The notes under the pieces are model-generated. The model was not told the DNA's origin, ran no database searches, and saw only the letters and a list, made by a program, of their open reading frames with translations. 64,000 nucleotides of DNA from assembly GCA_012932865.1 (NCBI GenBank), contig SAXG01000025.1, positions 62,001-126,000 on the forward strand. Direction: 5' to 3'. A program made the position numbers and the translations under genes. Origin of the DNA: Amylostereum areolatum (lineage: Eukaryota > Basidiomycota > Agaricomycetes > Russulales > Stereaceae). Of this stretch, positions 10,920 through 21,599 are shown in pieces; the first letter of the stretch is position 1, and the number at the start of each line of letters is the position of its first letter.

Positions 10920-13152
10920 CCTGGACAGTCTCCCCTACGCCTACCTCGCACCCCTCTCTCCATCTACCTCTGCCGTCTCTACGACGTTAAAAACTCCCAC
11001 CACGGACCTCCCGAACGCACCGGTTTTCCTCCCGTTCAACGGAAAGCCGATCACCCCCCGCGACGATGCACCACTCCCCTACCCTTGGTCCGACGCCGTC
11101 ACCGTCAACTGCCTCGTCCCCGTACAGAACCTCTGCAAGAAAGATCCCTGGACCGCGCACGGCCTCAACTTCCGCATCTTCGAGTGGAGGTGGCACAAGG
11201 ATCACGGTACTGTCGTCCTCGCCCTATACGTCCAGATCACTACGTGCATCAACATAGATCTCGAATGCCTTGAATTCACCCTCCACGCCCCCACCTACCA
11301 CACATACCTCATCCAGGACGCCCCCAACCCGATCCTCCAAACCAGTTTCACCTCCGTCTCCCAGTTTAACCGCCGGACCCCCGAATCCACCCCGCCACCA
11401 GTCCTCCGTCCCACCATCAAGGGTAAGACCCTTCGTCGCCGCCACCACGAACATAAGATCCGCCAGGCAGTAAAAGCCGGCTACCTCACCAAGAAACTCC
11501 TCGGCCGTCGCCCCATCGCGGCGGACTTCTTCTAGACCATCATCACGTCCTCCACAGCCCCTCGTCCCCCCACTCCGAACCTCCCCCCAGGCGTTTTTCG
11601 AGACTACTGTCCCGAAGAATACTATATCCTCACCTCGCAGCAGACTAAGGAATCCGTATGTTGGCTGTACGACGAACCAAACCGGCAACGTCGAGACTGG
11701 TACTTCGACGACCGCGACGAACAACCCTACGTCGAAGAATCGGATTTTGCCACCGCTGCGGACGTTCTACAGCGCTTCCTGAACCCCCCTCCGACCAACT
11801 CGCCCCCACCCCGTCAACGTACTGTAATCGAAGTCCCAGAAGGGATCAACCACAACGACACAACTGGGAAGTGGTACGCCTATAGACGGAACAAGAACGG
11901 AACCCCAGGACGATCAGTAGTTGAGTGGCAGCCCACGTCGTTCAGTCCCGTCCAAGATCACTGGTCGTGGCATCATAACCAGCAATTCCTCACCCCCGCC
12001 GACTTCCTTGTTGCAAAACAAGTTGAGGACGAAGTTGAAGAAGCAGAAGAACACCGACGAGAAACCCTACGCCGCCTTGATCAAGAACTCGCCCAATCCC
12101 TCACCGTCCCCCTCCCCTTCGACAAGATGTCCGATGCCGAATCCAAACCTGCCGTCTCCAAGCGGGAGATCGGCCCCAAGCCAAAGCCATTCAAAGGCGA
12201 TAGACGCGACACCCTCTGGTTCTCCCTCGAGCTCCGCATGTTCCTGCGCGTTAACAAAGATGTTTATGCCACAGATGATGCCAAGATGATGCTCCTCCTC
12301 AGCCTGATGGAGGACGACACGGCGAAAGCCTGGGCCACGCATCGCCGCATGGAACTCTTCGCCGACGAAGACGAGAAGGAAGATGCCGACACCCTCGACC
12401 CCACGCCCCCAACACTCCACTATAGCTCCTACAAAGAGCTCTTCGAGAGGTTTGGCAAAGACTTCGTGCCCGTCGATCCGAAGATAGAGGCTCAGCGTAA
12501 GATCAACGAGCTCGCAATGACCACCCGGGACGTCACTGACTTTATCACCGAGTTTGAGATGCTAGCAACCATGTCAGCGTACGACGACGAGGCACTAATC
12601 CACTTTTTCAAGAAGGGACTTCAGAGTGACCTCGGCAAGCAGGTGGCCCGGTCGTACCCGTTCCCCACCAAGCTCGCGGAGTGGAAGGAGCGCGCCCGCC
12701 GCATCAACCACCAGTGGCTCGAAGAGAACCCGGAGAGGAAGAGCAGTCAGTCCAAGGGGGCTGTCGCGCTCACCTCGAACGGTTCGACCAACGACTCCTC
12801 GTCGTGCTGAGTCGGCGCCTTCACCAACACCTCGACCCGCCCTGCAAAACTGACGGACGACGAGCGCGCAAAGATGATGCGCGAAGGCAAGTGCTTCATG
12901 TGTCGACAAGCCGGTCACGTCTCTCGCGACTGCCCCAACCGCGACTCGAGCGCGCGACGGGTGGGCGCAGTAGAGACTGGGTCCAAGGCCCCTCCCCTGC
13001 CGACGAACACGGCTCCGTCCACTGCGAAAGCAGCTCCTGACCCATCCAAAACCATCGCGGCGATCACTCGCCAGCTGAAGGATCTGGACGCAGAAGGCAA
13101 GGAGCAGGCAGTAGCGCTGTTGAAGGACATCCTGGAATTGCAGGATTTTTGA
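10918..13152 (+). CDS. Gypsy-1 gag frame with two in-frame stops
   Basis: One frame reads as protein from the end of the 5' LTR to 13152, broken only by TAG at 11533-11535 and TGA at 12808-12810. Segment 1 (10918-11532) and the start of segment 2 (11536-12126) contain no methionine; the first in-frame ATG is 12127. Segment 2 then encodes the capsid-like part (PKPFKGDRRDTLWFSLEL, ITEFEMLA). Segment 3 carries a CCHC zinc knuckle, CFMCRQAGHVSRDC, which binds RNA in retroelement nucleocapsids. The frame ends D-F-stop in gattttTGA, overlapping pol. Gypsy-2 shows stops at comparable borders. Translation could use read-through, re-initiation at 12127, or a spliced leader supplying the start; alternatively the stops are damage. 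Confidence 0.75.
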
Positions 13153-13155
13153 AAC
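13140..13155 (+). promoter_or_regulatory. Putative -1 frameshift site at Gypsy-1 gag/pol junction
   Basis: Gag ends GAT TTT TGA. Slipping back one base on the five-T run gives TTT TTG AAA, which enters the long pol frame. Gypsy-2 ends gag with GGT TTT TGA. No downstream structure was tested. Confidence 0.45.
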
Positions 13156-16100
13156 GCCCCCCAGTCGCGTCGTCTGGTGGAGGCAAAGGACTTTTGGTAT
13201 CATCGTCGAATCGTTTCGCTGTATTATCATCCATGCATACCTGTGAGCAATCGTATCCCCCGTGTTTGTATCTGTCTACTGTCACCAAGAACAGGCAAAC
13301 ACCATCGATCACGCTCAAAGTCAAGCTGATCGGACGAGTTACCAAAAGAGAAATCGACGCAGACACGCTGCTTGATAGCGGCGCAGAAGGAATTATCCTG
13401 AACCGAAGCTTCGTTGAACGCAAGAAGCTTACCACAAGAAAACTAGAAAACCCGTTCCCCGTGCGTAATGTGGACGGCACCGAGAACATCATGGGCTGGG
13501 TACGCGACACAACGACCCAGCGGATCCGGATGTACTCGCAAGATTCAAAGGCGCACCATGAGGAAGAAGCTGAGTTCTTCATCACCGACATCGGCGATCA
13601 TGACATGATCCTTGGAACAGACTGGCTCGATGAGCACAATCCCACCATAGACTGGCAACGAGACCGTGTTGACATGCTCCGCTGCCCCCCCTCATGCACT
13701 CTGTCCAAACCTCCTGTGACAAACCTCGCAACCAAGCCACGGAGACCATCATCGGTCCAATCACAGCGTAAGGTTGAAGCAGGTAAAACCCCGAGGACAC
13801 CTCTTGTTTTGGACGATCCCTTCCCAGAGCCGACATATGTGTCCTGGACCCCAGTCCCCACTTATGTTATTCCTGCACGCAGAGTCAAAGGTGTTCGCGT
13901 CCGCACGGTCCATCGCTCCCCTCTACCCGCACGACTCTTCACTGAAGACGACGACGAGCGGCCCATGGTATTCCGAGACTGGGAGATCAATGGACTACGC
14001 CACGCCGGAATCCTCCCTGAAACCGACGGTCCTAATCCAGATGCAGTACCTATCCGCGCGGGCTTTACAAAAGCGCAGGAGCTTGCAGAGCATTCAAAAG
14101 AGAACGCACGCCCGCAAACCTTTGAAGACTTAGTCCCCCCGCCGTACCGCAACTTTGCGCCTGTATTCGACAAGAAAACCTCCGAGCGACTTCCTGACCG
14201 ACGGCCATGGGACCATGCTATCGACATGAAAGACGGCTTTGAACCCAAACTGTGCAAGATCTACCCCCTCTCACCTTCCGAGCAGATCGAACTCGACACC
14301 TTCCTCGACGACCACCTGAAGAAGGGCTATATCCGCCCATCGAAGTCACCTCAGGCGAGTCCGTTCTTCTTTGTGAAGAAAAAGGATGGAAAGCTGTGTC
14401 CCGTACAGGACTATCGAGAATTAAACAAGGGCACTGTCAAGAATGGATACCCCTTGCCACTGATCTCTGAAATTGTCGACCGTCTCAAAGGTGCAAAGAT
14501 CTTCTCAAAGATGGATGTTCGCTGGGGCTACAACAACGTCCGCATCAAGGAAGGCGACGAGTGGAAGGCTGCGTTCAAGACGAATTGCGGTCTCTTTGAA
14601 CCTACGGTGATGTTTTTTGGACTTATGAACTCCCCTGCAACGTTTCAGGCAATGATGAATGAACTGTTCAAGGATCTCATCGACTCGGGCAAGGTCATTA
14701 TCTACATGGACGACATCTTGGTGTTCACTCGCACCATGGACGAACACCGTGCCATAGTGCAGCAGGTTCTGCAGTGTTTGCAAGACAACGACCTCTTCCT
14801 CAAACCGGAGAAATGCGTCTTTGAGCAAGACTCTGTTGGATACCTCGGACTCATCATCTCGCACGACAAGATCGCTATGGACCCCGTCAAGGTAGCAGGT
14901 ATTCAGGACTGGCCGACACCACAAACGGTCAAAGATGTGCAATCCTTCCTCGGCTTTGGCAACTTCTACCGACATTTCATCAAGGACTTCTCCAAGGTTG
15001 CACGACCCCTATTCGACCTGACAAAGAAGGACTGCACATGGGACTGGTCGACGGACTACCAAACTGCGTTTGACGCACTGAAAGCTGCGTTTACTTCCTC
15101 CCCCGTCTTGGTCATGCCTGACCCAAAGAAGCCTTACCTCGTTGAAGTCGATGCCTCGGACTTTGCTACTGGAGGTATACTCTCGCAGAAAGGCGATGAC
15201 GGTCACTGGCATCCAGTGGCGTATCTTTCCAAGGCCCTATCAGAACCGGAACGGAACTACGACATCTACGACAAGGAGCTACTTGCGATCATCCGTGCGC
15301 TTGAAGCCTGGCGCCACTACCTCGAAGGCGCCCCTGACACCGTCGAAATCTGGACAGATCACAAGAACCTGGAGCACTTCAAGACGGCACAGAAGCTGAG
15401 CCGCCGACAGGCACGTTGGGCTCTATTCCTCACTCGATTTGACTTCTCGCTCGTCCATAAACCAGGAATTTCCCACCGCCCGGATCCAATGTCTCAACGA
15501 CCCGATCACAAGGATGGTGTTGAAAACGACAACAAGGAGCGCATCTTGCTTGACCCCAAGTACTTCCAAGTACGCGCAACAAGGCCAGGAGCAGTAACCT
15601 CCCTCGGTGATGTCGAACTCCGACGACGTATCCGCGACTACAAAACCAAGGACATCGAGGTCGTTCAAGCCCTGGACGCCATCTTACGAAACGGACCACG
15701 TACACTTGTCAAGAACCTTCAAGAATGGAACTACGAAGAAGGCCTGGTCCTGTTTAGAGGAAAGGTATATGTCCCTGCAGACGACGAGTTGCAACGCGAC
15801 ATTGTCAAAATGTACCATGAATCGCCCCTGGCTGGACACCCCGGTCGCTTCAAGACTTACGAGCTTGTGAGTCGTGAATATTGGTGGCCTGGCATGTCTG
15901 TCTTCGTCCGCGACTTTGTAGCAGGATGCGCAACCTGCCAGTCGACGAAGACACAGAGCAGCCGACCCCACGTTGACATGATCCCAAACGAAGTACCCGA
16001 TCGACCATTTGGCGTCATCTCCACCGACTTCATCGTCGAACTCCCTGACTGCGAAGGCTATAACGCTGTCAATGTCGTGGTTGATCGCCTCACCAAGATG

Positions 16101-17144
16101 GTGGTTACCACCCCATGTACAACGAAGATCACCAGCGATGGCACGGCCGACATTCTCTTCGATAAGGTATACCGACACTACGGCTTAGCAGACAAGATCA
16201 TCTCGGATTGTGGACCCCAATTTGCTGGACAGGTGATGCGTACACTCAACGAGAAGCTCGGGATCAAGTCCGCCCTCAGCACAGCGTATCACCCACAGAC
16301 AGACGGCCAAACCGAACGCGAGAACCAGAACCTCGAGCAGTTCCTGCGAGTATTCTGCAACTACCGTCAAGACGACTGGGTGAAGTGGTTACCCTTCTTC
16401 GAGTTTTCTCACAACTCTCGCACCCATGCAGCTACTGGAAAGGCTCCCTTTGAGGTCCTCTACGGCTTCCTCCCGAAAATGTACCCCTCCGTAAACCCGT
16501 CCTCAAAGGTCCCTGCAGTTGAAGAATGCCTCCGTCAACTTGAAGAAGTCCGACAGGAGATCAAGGCCAGCCTTGCCCTCGCATCAGACTTGATGAAGCA
16601 CTACAATGGCGACACGGTCAGCGAATCAACGCAGTTTGCCGTCGGAGACAAAGTATGGCTCGAAGGCAAAAACCTGAAGACGACGAGACCGAAAGCTAAG
16701 CTTGCTGCCAAACGATTTGGACCCTTCGAAATCATTGACGTCATCAGCCCAGTCAACTACCGCTTGAAGCTGCCGAAGACGTGGCGAATCCATCCAGTCT
16801 TCCATGCCTCGCTGCTCACCGCGTACAAGGAGACAGCCGCTCACGGGCCAAATTATGAACAGCCGCCACCAGACCTCATCGACGATGAAGAAGAATACGA
16901 CGTTGAAGACATTGTCGACTCTAAACCAACTCGTAACAAGAAAGGTATTCAGTACCTCGTCAAGTGGGCCGGCTATCCCGACTCCGAAAACACCTGGCTC
17001 CCGCGTTCGTCGCTCTCAAAGGTTACCGACATGATTGACGCTTTCCACAAGCGCCATCCAAACGCGCCCCGCCCCGTGCGTTCCCTCGGCATCTCCTTTG
17101 ATGATTTTCTCGCATCCACCCTTGCAGATGACATCGCGCTCTAG
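13149..17144 (+). CDS. pol: Gypsy-1 pol polyprotein (PR-RT-RNaseH-IN-chromodomain)
   Basis: 1,331 codons without interruption, in the -1 register relative to gag and overlapping its end. There is no ATG at the start, so a -1 shift on the T run at 13146-13150 is plausible. Domains in order: aspartic protease (LLDSGAEG, about residue 78); reverse transcriptase with YMDD (about 518); RNase H (VEVDASDFATGG and YDKELLAI, about 670-760); integrase zinc region (HPGRF...CATCQ, about 890-935); D,D,E core (STDFIVEL, ISDCGPQF, QTDGQTERENQN, about 958-1056); C-terminal chromodomain (YDVEDIVDSK, YLVKWAGYPDSENTW, about 1245-1300). The chromodomain places it in the chromoviruses, whose integrases target chromatin. 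All catalytic residues seen are intact. Confidence 0.93.
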   Translation: MKRPPVASSGGGKGLLVSSSNRFAVLSSMHTCEQSYPPCLYLSTVTKNRQTPSITLKVKLIGRVTKREIDADTLLDSGAEGIILNRSFVERKKLTTRKLENPFPVRNVDGTENIMGWVRDTTTQRIRMYSQDSKAHHEEEAEFFITDIGDHDMILGTDWLDEHNPTIDWQRDRVDMLRCPPSCTLSKPPVTNLATKPRRPSSVQSQRKVEAGKTPRTPLVLDDPFPEPTYVSWTPVPTYVIPARRVKGVRVRTVHRSPLPARLFTEDDDERPMVFRDWEINGLRHAGILPETDGPNPDAVPIRAGFTKAQELAEHSKENARPQTFEDLVPPPYRNFAPVFDKKTSERLPDRRPWDHAIDMKDGFEPKLCKIYPLSPSEQIELDTFLDDHLKKGYIRPSKSPQASPFFFVKKKDGKLCPVQDYRELNKGTVKNGYPLPLISEIVDRLKGAKIFSKMDVRWGYNNVRIKEGDEWKAAFKTNCGLFEPTVMFFGLMNSPATFQAMMNELFKDLIDSGKVIIYMDDILVFTRTMDEHRAIVQQVLQCLQDNDLFLKPEKCVFEQDSVGYLGLIISHDKIAMDPVKVAGIQDWPTPQTVKDVQSFLGFGNFYRHFIKDFSKVARPLFDLTKKDCTWDWSTDYQTAFDALKAAFTSSPVLVMPDPKKPYLVEVDASDFATGGILSQKGDDGHWHPVAYLSKALSEPERNYDIYDKELLAIIRALEAWRHYLEGAPDTVEIWTDHKNLEHFKTAQKLSRRQARWALFLTRFDFSLVHKPGISHRPDPMSQRPDHKDGVENDNKERILLDPKYFQVRATRPGAVTSLGDVELRRRIRDYKTKDIEVVQALDAILRNGPRTLVKNLQEWNYEEGLVLFRGKVYVPADDELQRDIVKMYHESPLAGHPGRFKTYELVSREYWWPGMSVFVRDFVAGCATCQSTKTQSSRPHVDMIPNEVPDRPFGVISTDFIVELPDCEGYNAVNVVVDRLTKMVVTTPCTTKITSDGTADILFDKVYRHYGLADKIISDCGPQFAGQVMRTLNEKLGIKSALSTAYHPQTDGQTERENQNLEQFLRVFCNYRQDDWVKWLPFFEFSHNSRTHAATGKAPFEVLYGFLPKMYPSVNPSSKVPAVEECLRQLEEVRQEIKASLALASDLMKHYNGDTVSESTQFAVGDKVWLEGKNLKTTRPKAKLAAKRFGPFEIIDVISPVNYRLKLPKTWRIHPVFHASLLTAYKETAAHGPNYEQPPPDLIDDEEEYDVEDIVDSKPTRNKKGIQYLVKWAGYPDSENTWLPRSSLSKVTDMIDAFHKRHPNAPRPVRSLGISFDDFLASTLADDIAL

Positions 17145-17172
17145 GCGAAAGCGCGTCTTAAAGGGGGGGTAA

Positions 17173-17595
17173 TGTCACGGATCGCTCCATTTCTTTCTTC
17201 GTTTGCAGACCTTGTACACGCGACGCGTCACGGCACATGACTTTCCTTCGCATCACATGCTCCAACGACGTCACTGCCCGGACTTCCGAACGGTGTTCCG
17301 TATCCTTATCTATGACATCATTGCTCCGGACTCCCGCCCTCCTCCCCATGACTCCTTTCTTATTGTTCCCCCCGCTCGCACCACTATCGCATCGCATCGC
17401 ACCATCGTTCCCACTTGTATATAAGGACAGTATCCCTTTTCCCTTTTCCTCAGACTGTCCATCTCGTCATACGGTACTGTAGCGCACGTTGCACTACCCT
17501 AGGCCTGACACTCTCAAATCCATCTGTTCTCTCTTGCTCCTCCCATCGTTGCGACTTAGGCGGTTCCATCGGTCTCATAAACTGCGTTTCTGACA
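17173..17595 (+). repeat. Gypsy-1 3' LTR
   Basis: 423 bp, TGTCAC...TGACA, almost identical to the 5' LTR. It is followed by the duplicated target site agtat. Confidence 0.95.
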
Positions 17596-17663
17596 AGTAT
17601 ACTATCTAGCTACCCCAATCTCACTAGACATAAACTATACAGTTGGAGCCTTAGGAAGGACAG

Positions 17664-18727
17664 CTGGAAGATGGTCACTATTTGCATTGTCTCCTATGGT
17701 CGGCAGAAGATTCATTCTCACGCGCTATCCGTCATTGCGGCCATGGATGCGCGCCACCACGTACTACTGGCAAGAAGGATGAAAAGCACCGTTGATCGTT
17801 GCGGCCCACTGCATCTACGAATACACCATTCAAAGTATGTTGCTCATCGTCAATTTACACATATAGTGTGCGCTAATCAACAACCCAGTTCTCGAGCCCA
17901 CGCTTGATGCCTCTATGCAAGGAACTTCATTAAAGGAAGGGTCAAGCTCAATTGCCATTGTTTTTATTCATGCTCTATCTGTACTCATGGTTTCGGAGCT
18001 TCTGATCTTCCTTTATATGAGTACTTGTGCTATTATACATGGTTTAATAAATCATGTTGAACTCGAAGGAGGTCCTTGAGGCCTGAGGCTCTAATTCGTG
18101 CTTGTCGACTTCAGTTATCGCTTGAGCGGCTTGACTGACGAGCTCTGATGTCTCGTGCACGTGACATGCCGAAATCCGGCAATCACGCTCCCTTGGATAC
18201 TCGATAACAACGCCCGTAATGGAAGCAGACGCCAGATAAGAGGATCCTGAACTTGAGAAGTGTTGACGAATTATCTCGTCTGCCTCTGGGAGACTACTCA
18301 GCTGTACCTTCGCTTCTTAAAGAACAACGTTATACATCTTCTCTGTTCTGGACTCTATACACTCTCGCATCGCCTACTGGTTCTAGGACTTCCTAGATTC
18401 GGTACTTTTGGACTCGAGATCCGCACATCTACCGTCGAACACAGCCTCATGTTCGCCCATGCTCTTCTGGCGATGCAGCGTCAGGCAGCATCCGAGGACG
18501 CCCGGGCCATCCATATATATAGTCCCTTCAGCGTCCCCACAACCAACGCTCCCCATTTCCCCCGAACTTTATCAGGCGCCAGCGCGGACGGACGACGCCA
18601 GGACAGAGAAAGCTTTGGTCGCCTCAACTTCTGAAACAGGTATGAATCTTCCGCATACATTCTCATATCGATCCTCACATGGCAACATGGAAGCAAGCAG
18701 CGCGACTGATCCCATACTCTGCTCGCT
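17664..18727. other. Upstream region of the DUF6535 gene
   Basis: No supported gene. Short frames at 18260-18746 overlap each other without recognisable content. The right part probably holds the promoter and 5' leader of the gene that starts at 18728; a tatatata word lies at about 18513-18520. Confidence 0.4.
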
Positions 18728-21214
18728 ATGGATCTCGAATCGTTGACATTGGAGTCAGAACTCAGCACGGACGCGGCTCCCTCAGAGCGCGTTACCACAG
18801 CACAGTCGCCAAAGGACGTTCTTGAATCGCTGAAACGTGATCTACTGTCCGACGCCTCAAATCGCGACTACAGGCCAGGTGTGGATGACGTCGTGCGGAC
18901 TCAATTTTATATCCTTCGACTGAAATTGCCCCCCCAATGATCTAGTCCGCGACGACAAACTAGGATACAGGAAGTATAATCAAGGTGATATCTCGTCTGG
19001 ATTCCACGTGTGAGTCGACCCATAAAATGACTCCGACTTTATCCTAGACTACGGAGAAGTGGAAGTCGAAGAGAACGAAGTCGTTGCCGACCGTTTCTGG
19101 ACGAAGTATCTCGACAGGAACAAAAAATACGACAAGGAGCAGATAGAGACATGGAAAGGCGACGCTGAGGGGATTCTGATCTTCGTGCGTCTGAACCTGT
19201 CTTTCTTGTCACCACCGGGATCCTGATTATGTCGCTGTAGACAGGGCTATTTTCCGCGACGGTCGCCGCCTTCATCGTCGAGAGCTACAAGCTTCTCCAA
19301 CCCGATTCAGGAGATGCAACGATCGTGCTGCTCTCCCAGCTCGTCGCTATCGTCAATGGCTCTCAGCCCCTGACGTCTCCCTCGGCTCCCTTCTCTGCAC
19401 CTCGCTCTCTCATAGATGTCAACATTCTATGGTTTTTCAGCCTGATTCTCAGTCTAACATGCGCCCTCGGCGCGACGCTCGTGCAACAATGGACTCGAAA
19501 TTACAGCCAGGCGGTGTTCGACGATCATTCAACACCGCGCGAGCGCGGCCGTCTCCGCGCCTTCCTTTTCGCAGGTGTCAAGCGTTTCCGGCTCCCGGCC
19601 GTGACCAGCGCTCTCCCCCTCCTCCTCCATATTTCCGTGTTCCTATTCTTCTCCGGAATTGTCGAGTTCCTTTGGCCGATCAACAGATCCGTCGCTATAT
19701 GCACTCTGGTCGTCGTCGGGATTGTCGGATCTATCTATGCAATCCTCACTATCCTTCCCCTACTCATCCTCAACTGTCCTTATCACACCCCTCTCACGCC
19801 GTTCACGTGGCCATTTCTGTCCGCCACAATCCAAATTCGCGATCTCTTTCGGACTTCAAGTTTTCCAGGATTCACATTCCGGGATCGAGCTCGCAACCTC
19901 CTGTGGATAATCAGGAACCTCTATTCCTCGTACCAAAGCTTGGACGAATACCTTCACAATCATCGTTCGGTATCCCGGGCCTTCGGGGTGTCGGACGTGG
20001 ACGCTCTCTCAGACGCGGCGATGCTCATTTCCAACCACATCTTTGACGGTTCGCAAGAGGCATTCGCACAGGAACTTTCGGCTGTGGTCGAATGCTCCCC
20101 CACGTCTCCAGTGGGTACCCAGGCTGTTTTCCAGATGCACGCCGACGTCCATAACATATACGCAGTCGTGCCGTCCTTGTTATTTCTAGCGCGTTCTTTT
20201 GGTTCCCCAGTAAATCGCGACTGGCGCTCCGTCATCTTGGTGAACCTGCTATCGTGTTTGAATTTCGTGCACTTCCGGAGTCTCAACGCTCCCATTATCC
20301 CCATTTCGTTACCCATGGAGGTGCGCCGGAGCGTGCCTCACATCCTCCAATCGACGCAATGGATTTTCGATTTCTGGAGGGTCGGCTTCATACGGAAACT
20401 ATCGCGTCACAAGGTCGACAAAACAGCGACCAATGCTCGGGGTGTGTTTGGCCTTGCTGTGGTCGCCGCGCTCCAGAGCTCCCTTTCGCAGGACCCAAAC
20501 ATCCGGGATACTCAGTCAAATGTCGACCCAGGGAGTCTTTGTGGCGTACTAGGTGCGACATTCTGTGCGCACACGAAGTGGATGCATTTTATGACAGACG
20601 GAGAAAGCAGTTTGGCGAATGGGCCCTGCATCGCGGCGCTATGTGTCCTTTCCGACCTCGATGACGGCAAGGAGGGGGCTATCAGCTATTTGTCTTACTT
20701 CGCACACTTACACACGCTGGCCCTGCTATCGACACTCTCCCCATACGTGGAGAACACAGCGCCCGAGGTCAGGGCGGAATTCATGCGCAAATGGGAAGAG
20801 CTGAAATCTGCTCGGCCGGTGGCACTTGATCTTTGGGCCAAAGAGAAGAGAAAGGTTGCAACGCTGCTGAAGCCGCTGTACGATGCATTGCAGGCATCTC
20901 AAGCTTCAAGTTCTCATGAACCAGCCGGCCCAGCCCTCGATACCGTCATCACGAGCCCAACAGCGCCAGTTCCACCCCCGGAAGAACAGGACCGGGATGG
21001 GCAAGATATCGAGATGGGACATGTGGTACGCCCGGGTGGCAATTCGATAGATGGGCTGGGACGTGGTAGAGAGTTCGGAAGCTGGTGGGGATGGATGTCA
21101 TGGCGGAGGGATGGTTTAGCTGGCCGCCGAGTGAGGGCACTGAGTGATGGTGGCAGTGAGTGGGAGCTTTCGGCGATAAGAATGCCTACGAGCCGCCTCG
21201 CTGTAGACAGGTAG
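18728..21214 (+). CDS. DUF6535 domain membrane protein, intact
   Basis: Four exons fit by eye: 18728-18878, 18946-18984, 19048-19184 and 19241-21214. Introns of 67, 63 and 56 bp have GT-AG ends, and the joined frame encodes 766 residues. The DUF6535 signature covers the end of exon 3 and the start of exon 4: RFWTKYLDRNKKYDKEQ..W, then TGLFSATVAAFIVESY. Hydrophobic spans follow: ILWFFSLILSLTCALGATLV, a span around PLLLHISVFLFFSGIVEF, and one around AICTLVVVGIVGSIYAILTI. A long soluble C-terminal region completes it and is what the broken copy at 1-1312 matches. The role of the family is unknown; it is expanded in Agaricomycetes. The start ATG is the first in frame; an upstream exon cannot be excluded. 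Confidence 0.85.
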
Positions 21215-21495
21215 AGACAGTTCTACTCGTTTGGGTTAATAAAATTTTCCAGCATCGTGTCGAACTCAAGCACTAGGGGTAGCAGGTCTCGTGCGTTGAC
21301 AAAGTTGAGAGGAGAGTTCGAGGGAGATATCGCGGCGCTGTCTCCACATTGATGCGGCTGCCGCAGCAGCCACCTACAGATGGGGAGAGCATAGCAGGAG
21401 GTTCAAAATTAATGATAGACATCTGGATTGACCAGGGACCGCGGTCCGCTGGACCAAGGGTGCAGAGACTGGAAAAAGAGTGAGTATGTAAAGAT
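21215..21495. other. 3' flank of DUF6535 gene
   Basis: Contains aataaaat at 21238-21245, a possible polyadenylation signal for the gene ending at 21214. Nothing else seen. Confidence 0.4.
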
Positions 21496-21503
21496 GAAAA
21501 AAG
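21496..21503 (-). terminator. Pol III T-tract terminator of tRNA-Val
   Basis: Six A on the plus strand (six T on the transcribed strand) directly downstream of the tRNA 3' end. Confidence 0.85.
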
Positions 21504-21577
21504 TGATTCGACCCAGGCTCGAACTGAGGACCTTCTGTGTGTTAGACAGATGCGATAACCAACTACGCCATCGAACC
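21504..21577 (-). tRNA. tRNA-Val (AAC)
   Basis: The reverse complement folds as a tRNA: acceptor GGTTCGA pairs with TCGAATC (one G-U), D arm GCG...CGC, anticodon stem TCTGT/ACAGA with loop CTAACAC giving anticodon AAC, and T stem CTCAG/CTGGG around TTCGAGC, with discriminator A. The length is 74 nt with no intron. On the transcribed strand a TTTTTT tract (plus strand AAAAAA, 21497-21502) follows one base after the gene, a normal RNA polymerase III terminator. Both promoter boxes are close to consensus, so the gene is probably active. Confidence 0.95.
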
Positions 21578-21599
21578 GTTAAACCAAAATTCCATCTTG

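Larger units (their letters stand above)
10497..17595 (+). mobile_element. Gypsy-1: full-length chromovirus LTR retrotransposon
   Basis: Two 423-bp LTRs (10497-10919 and 17173-17595) begin TGTCAC and end TGACA. They differ at about two visible positions (cacAgat/cacGgat and cttcAttt/cttcGttt), so the insertion is young. The 5-bp duplication agtat lies at 10492-10496 and 17596-17600. A purine-rich tract (aaagggggggt) just before 17173 fits the polypurine tract. The internal region encodes gag (10918-13152) and an uninterrupted pol (13149-17144) ending in a chromodomain. The element sits inside the hAT relic. I could not identify a primer-binding site with confidence. Confidence 0.95.
9955..17655 (+). 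mobile_element. hAT transposon remnant, interrupted by Gypsy-1
   Basis: Terminal inverted repeats cctaaggctccaac lie at 9955-9968 and, inverted, at 17642-17655, followed inward by related tatagt(c/t)tat words. Flanks 9947-9954 (aaggagtc) and 17656-17663 (aaggacag) match at 5 of 8 positions, consistent with an eroded 8-bp hAT duplication. Without the inserted Gypsy-1 the element is only about 600 bp, so most of the transposase is gone. The surviving coding piece is at 10255-10449. Repeated ctgtctgtttactgt words sit beside the insertion point, like subterminal repeats. Confidence 0.65.
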
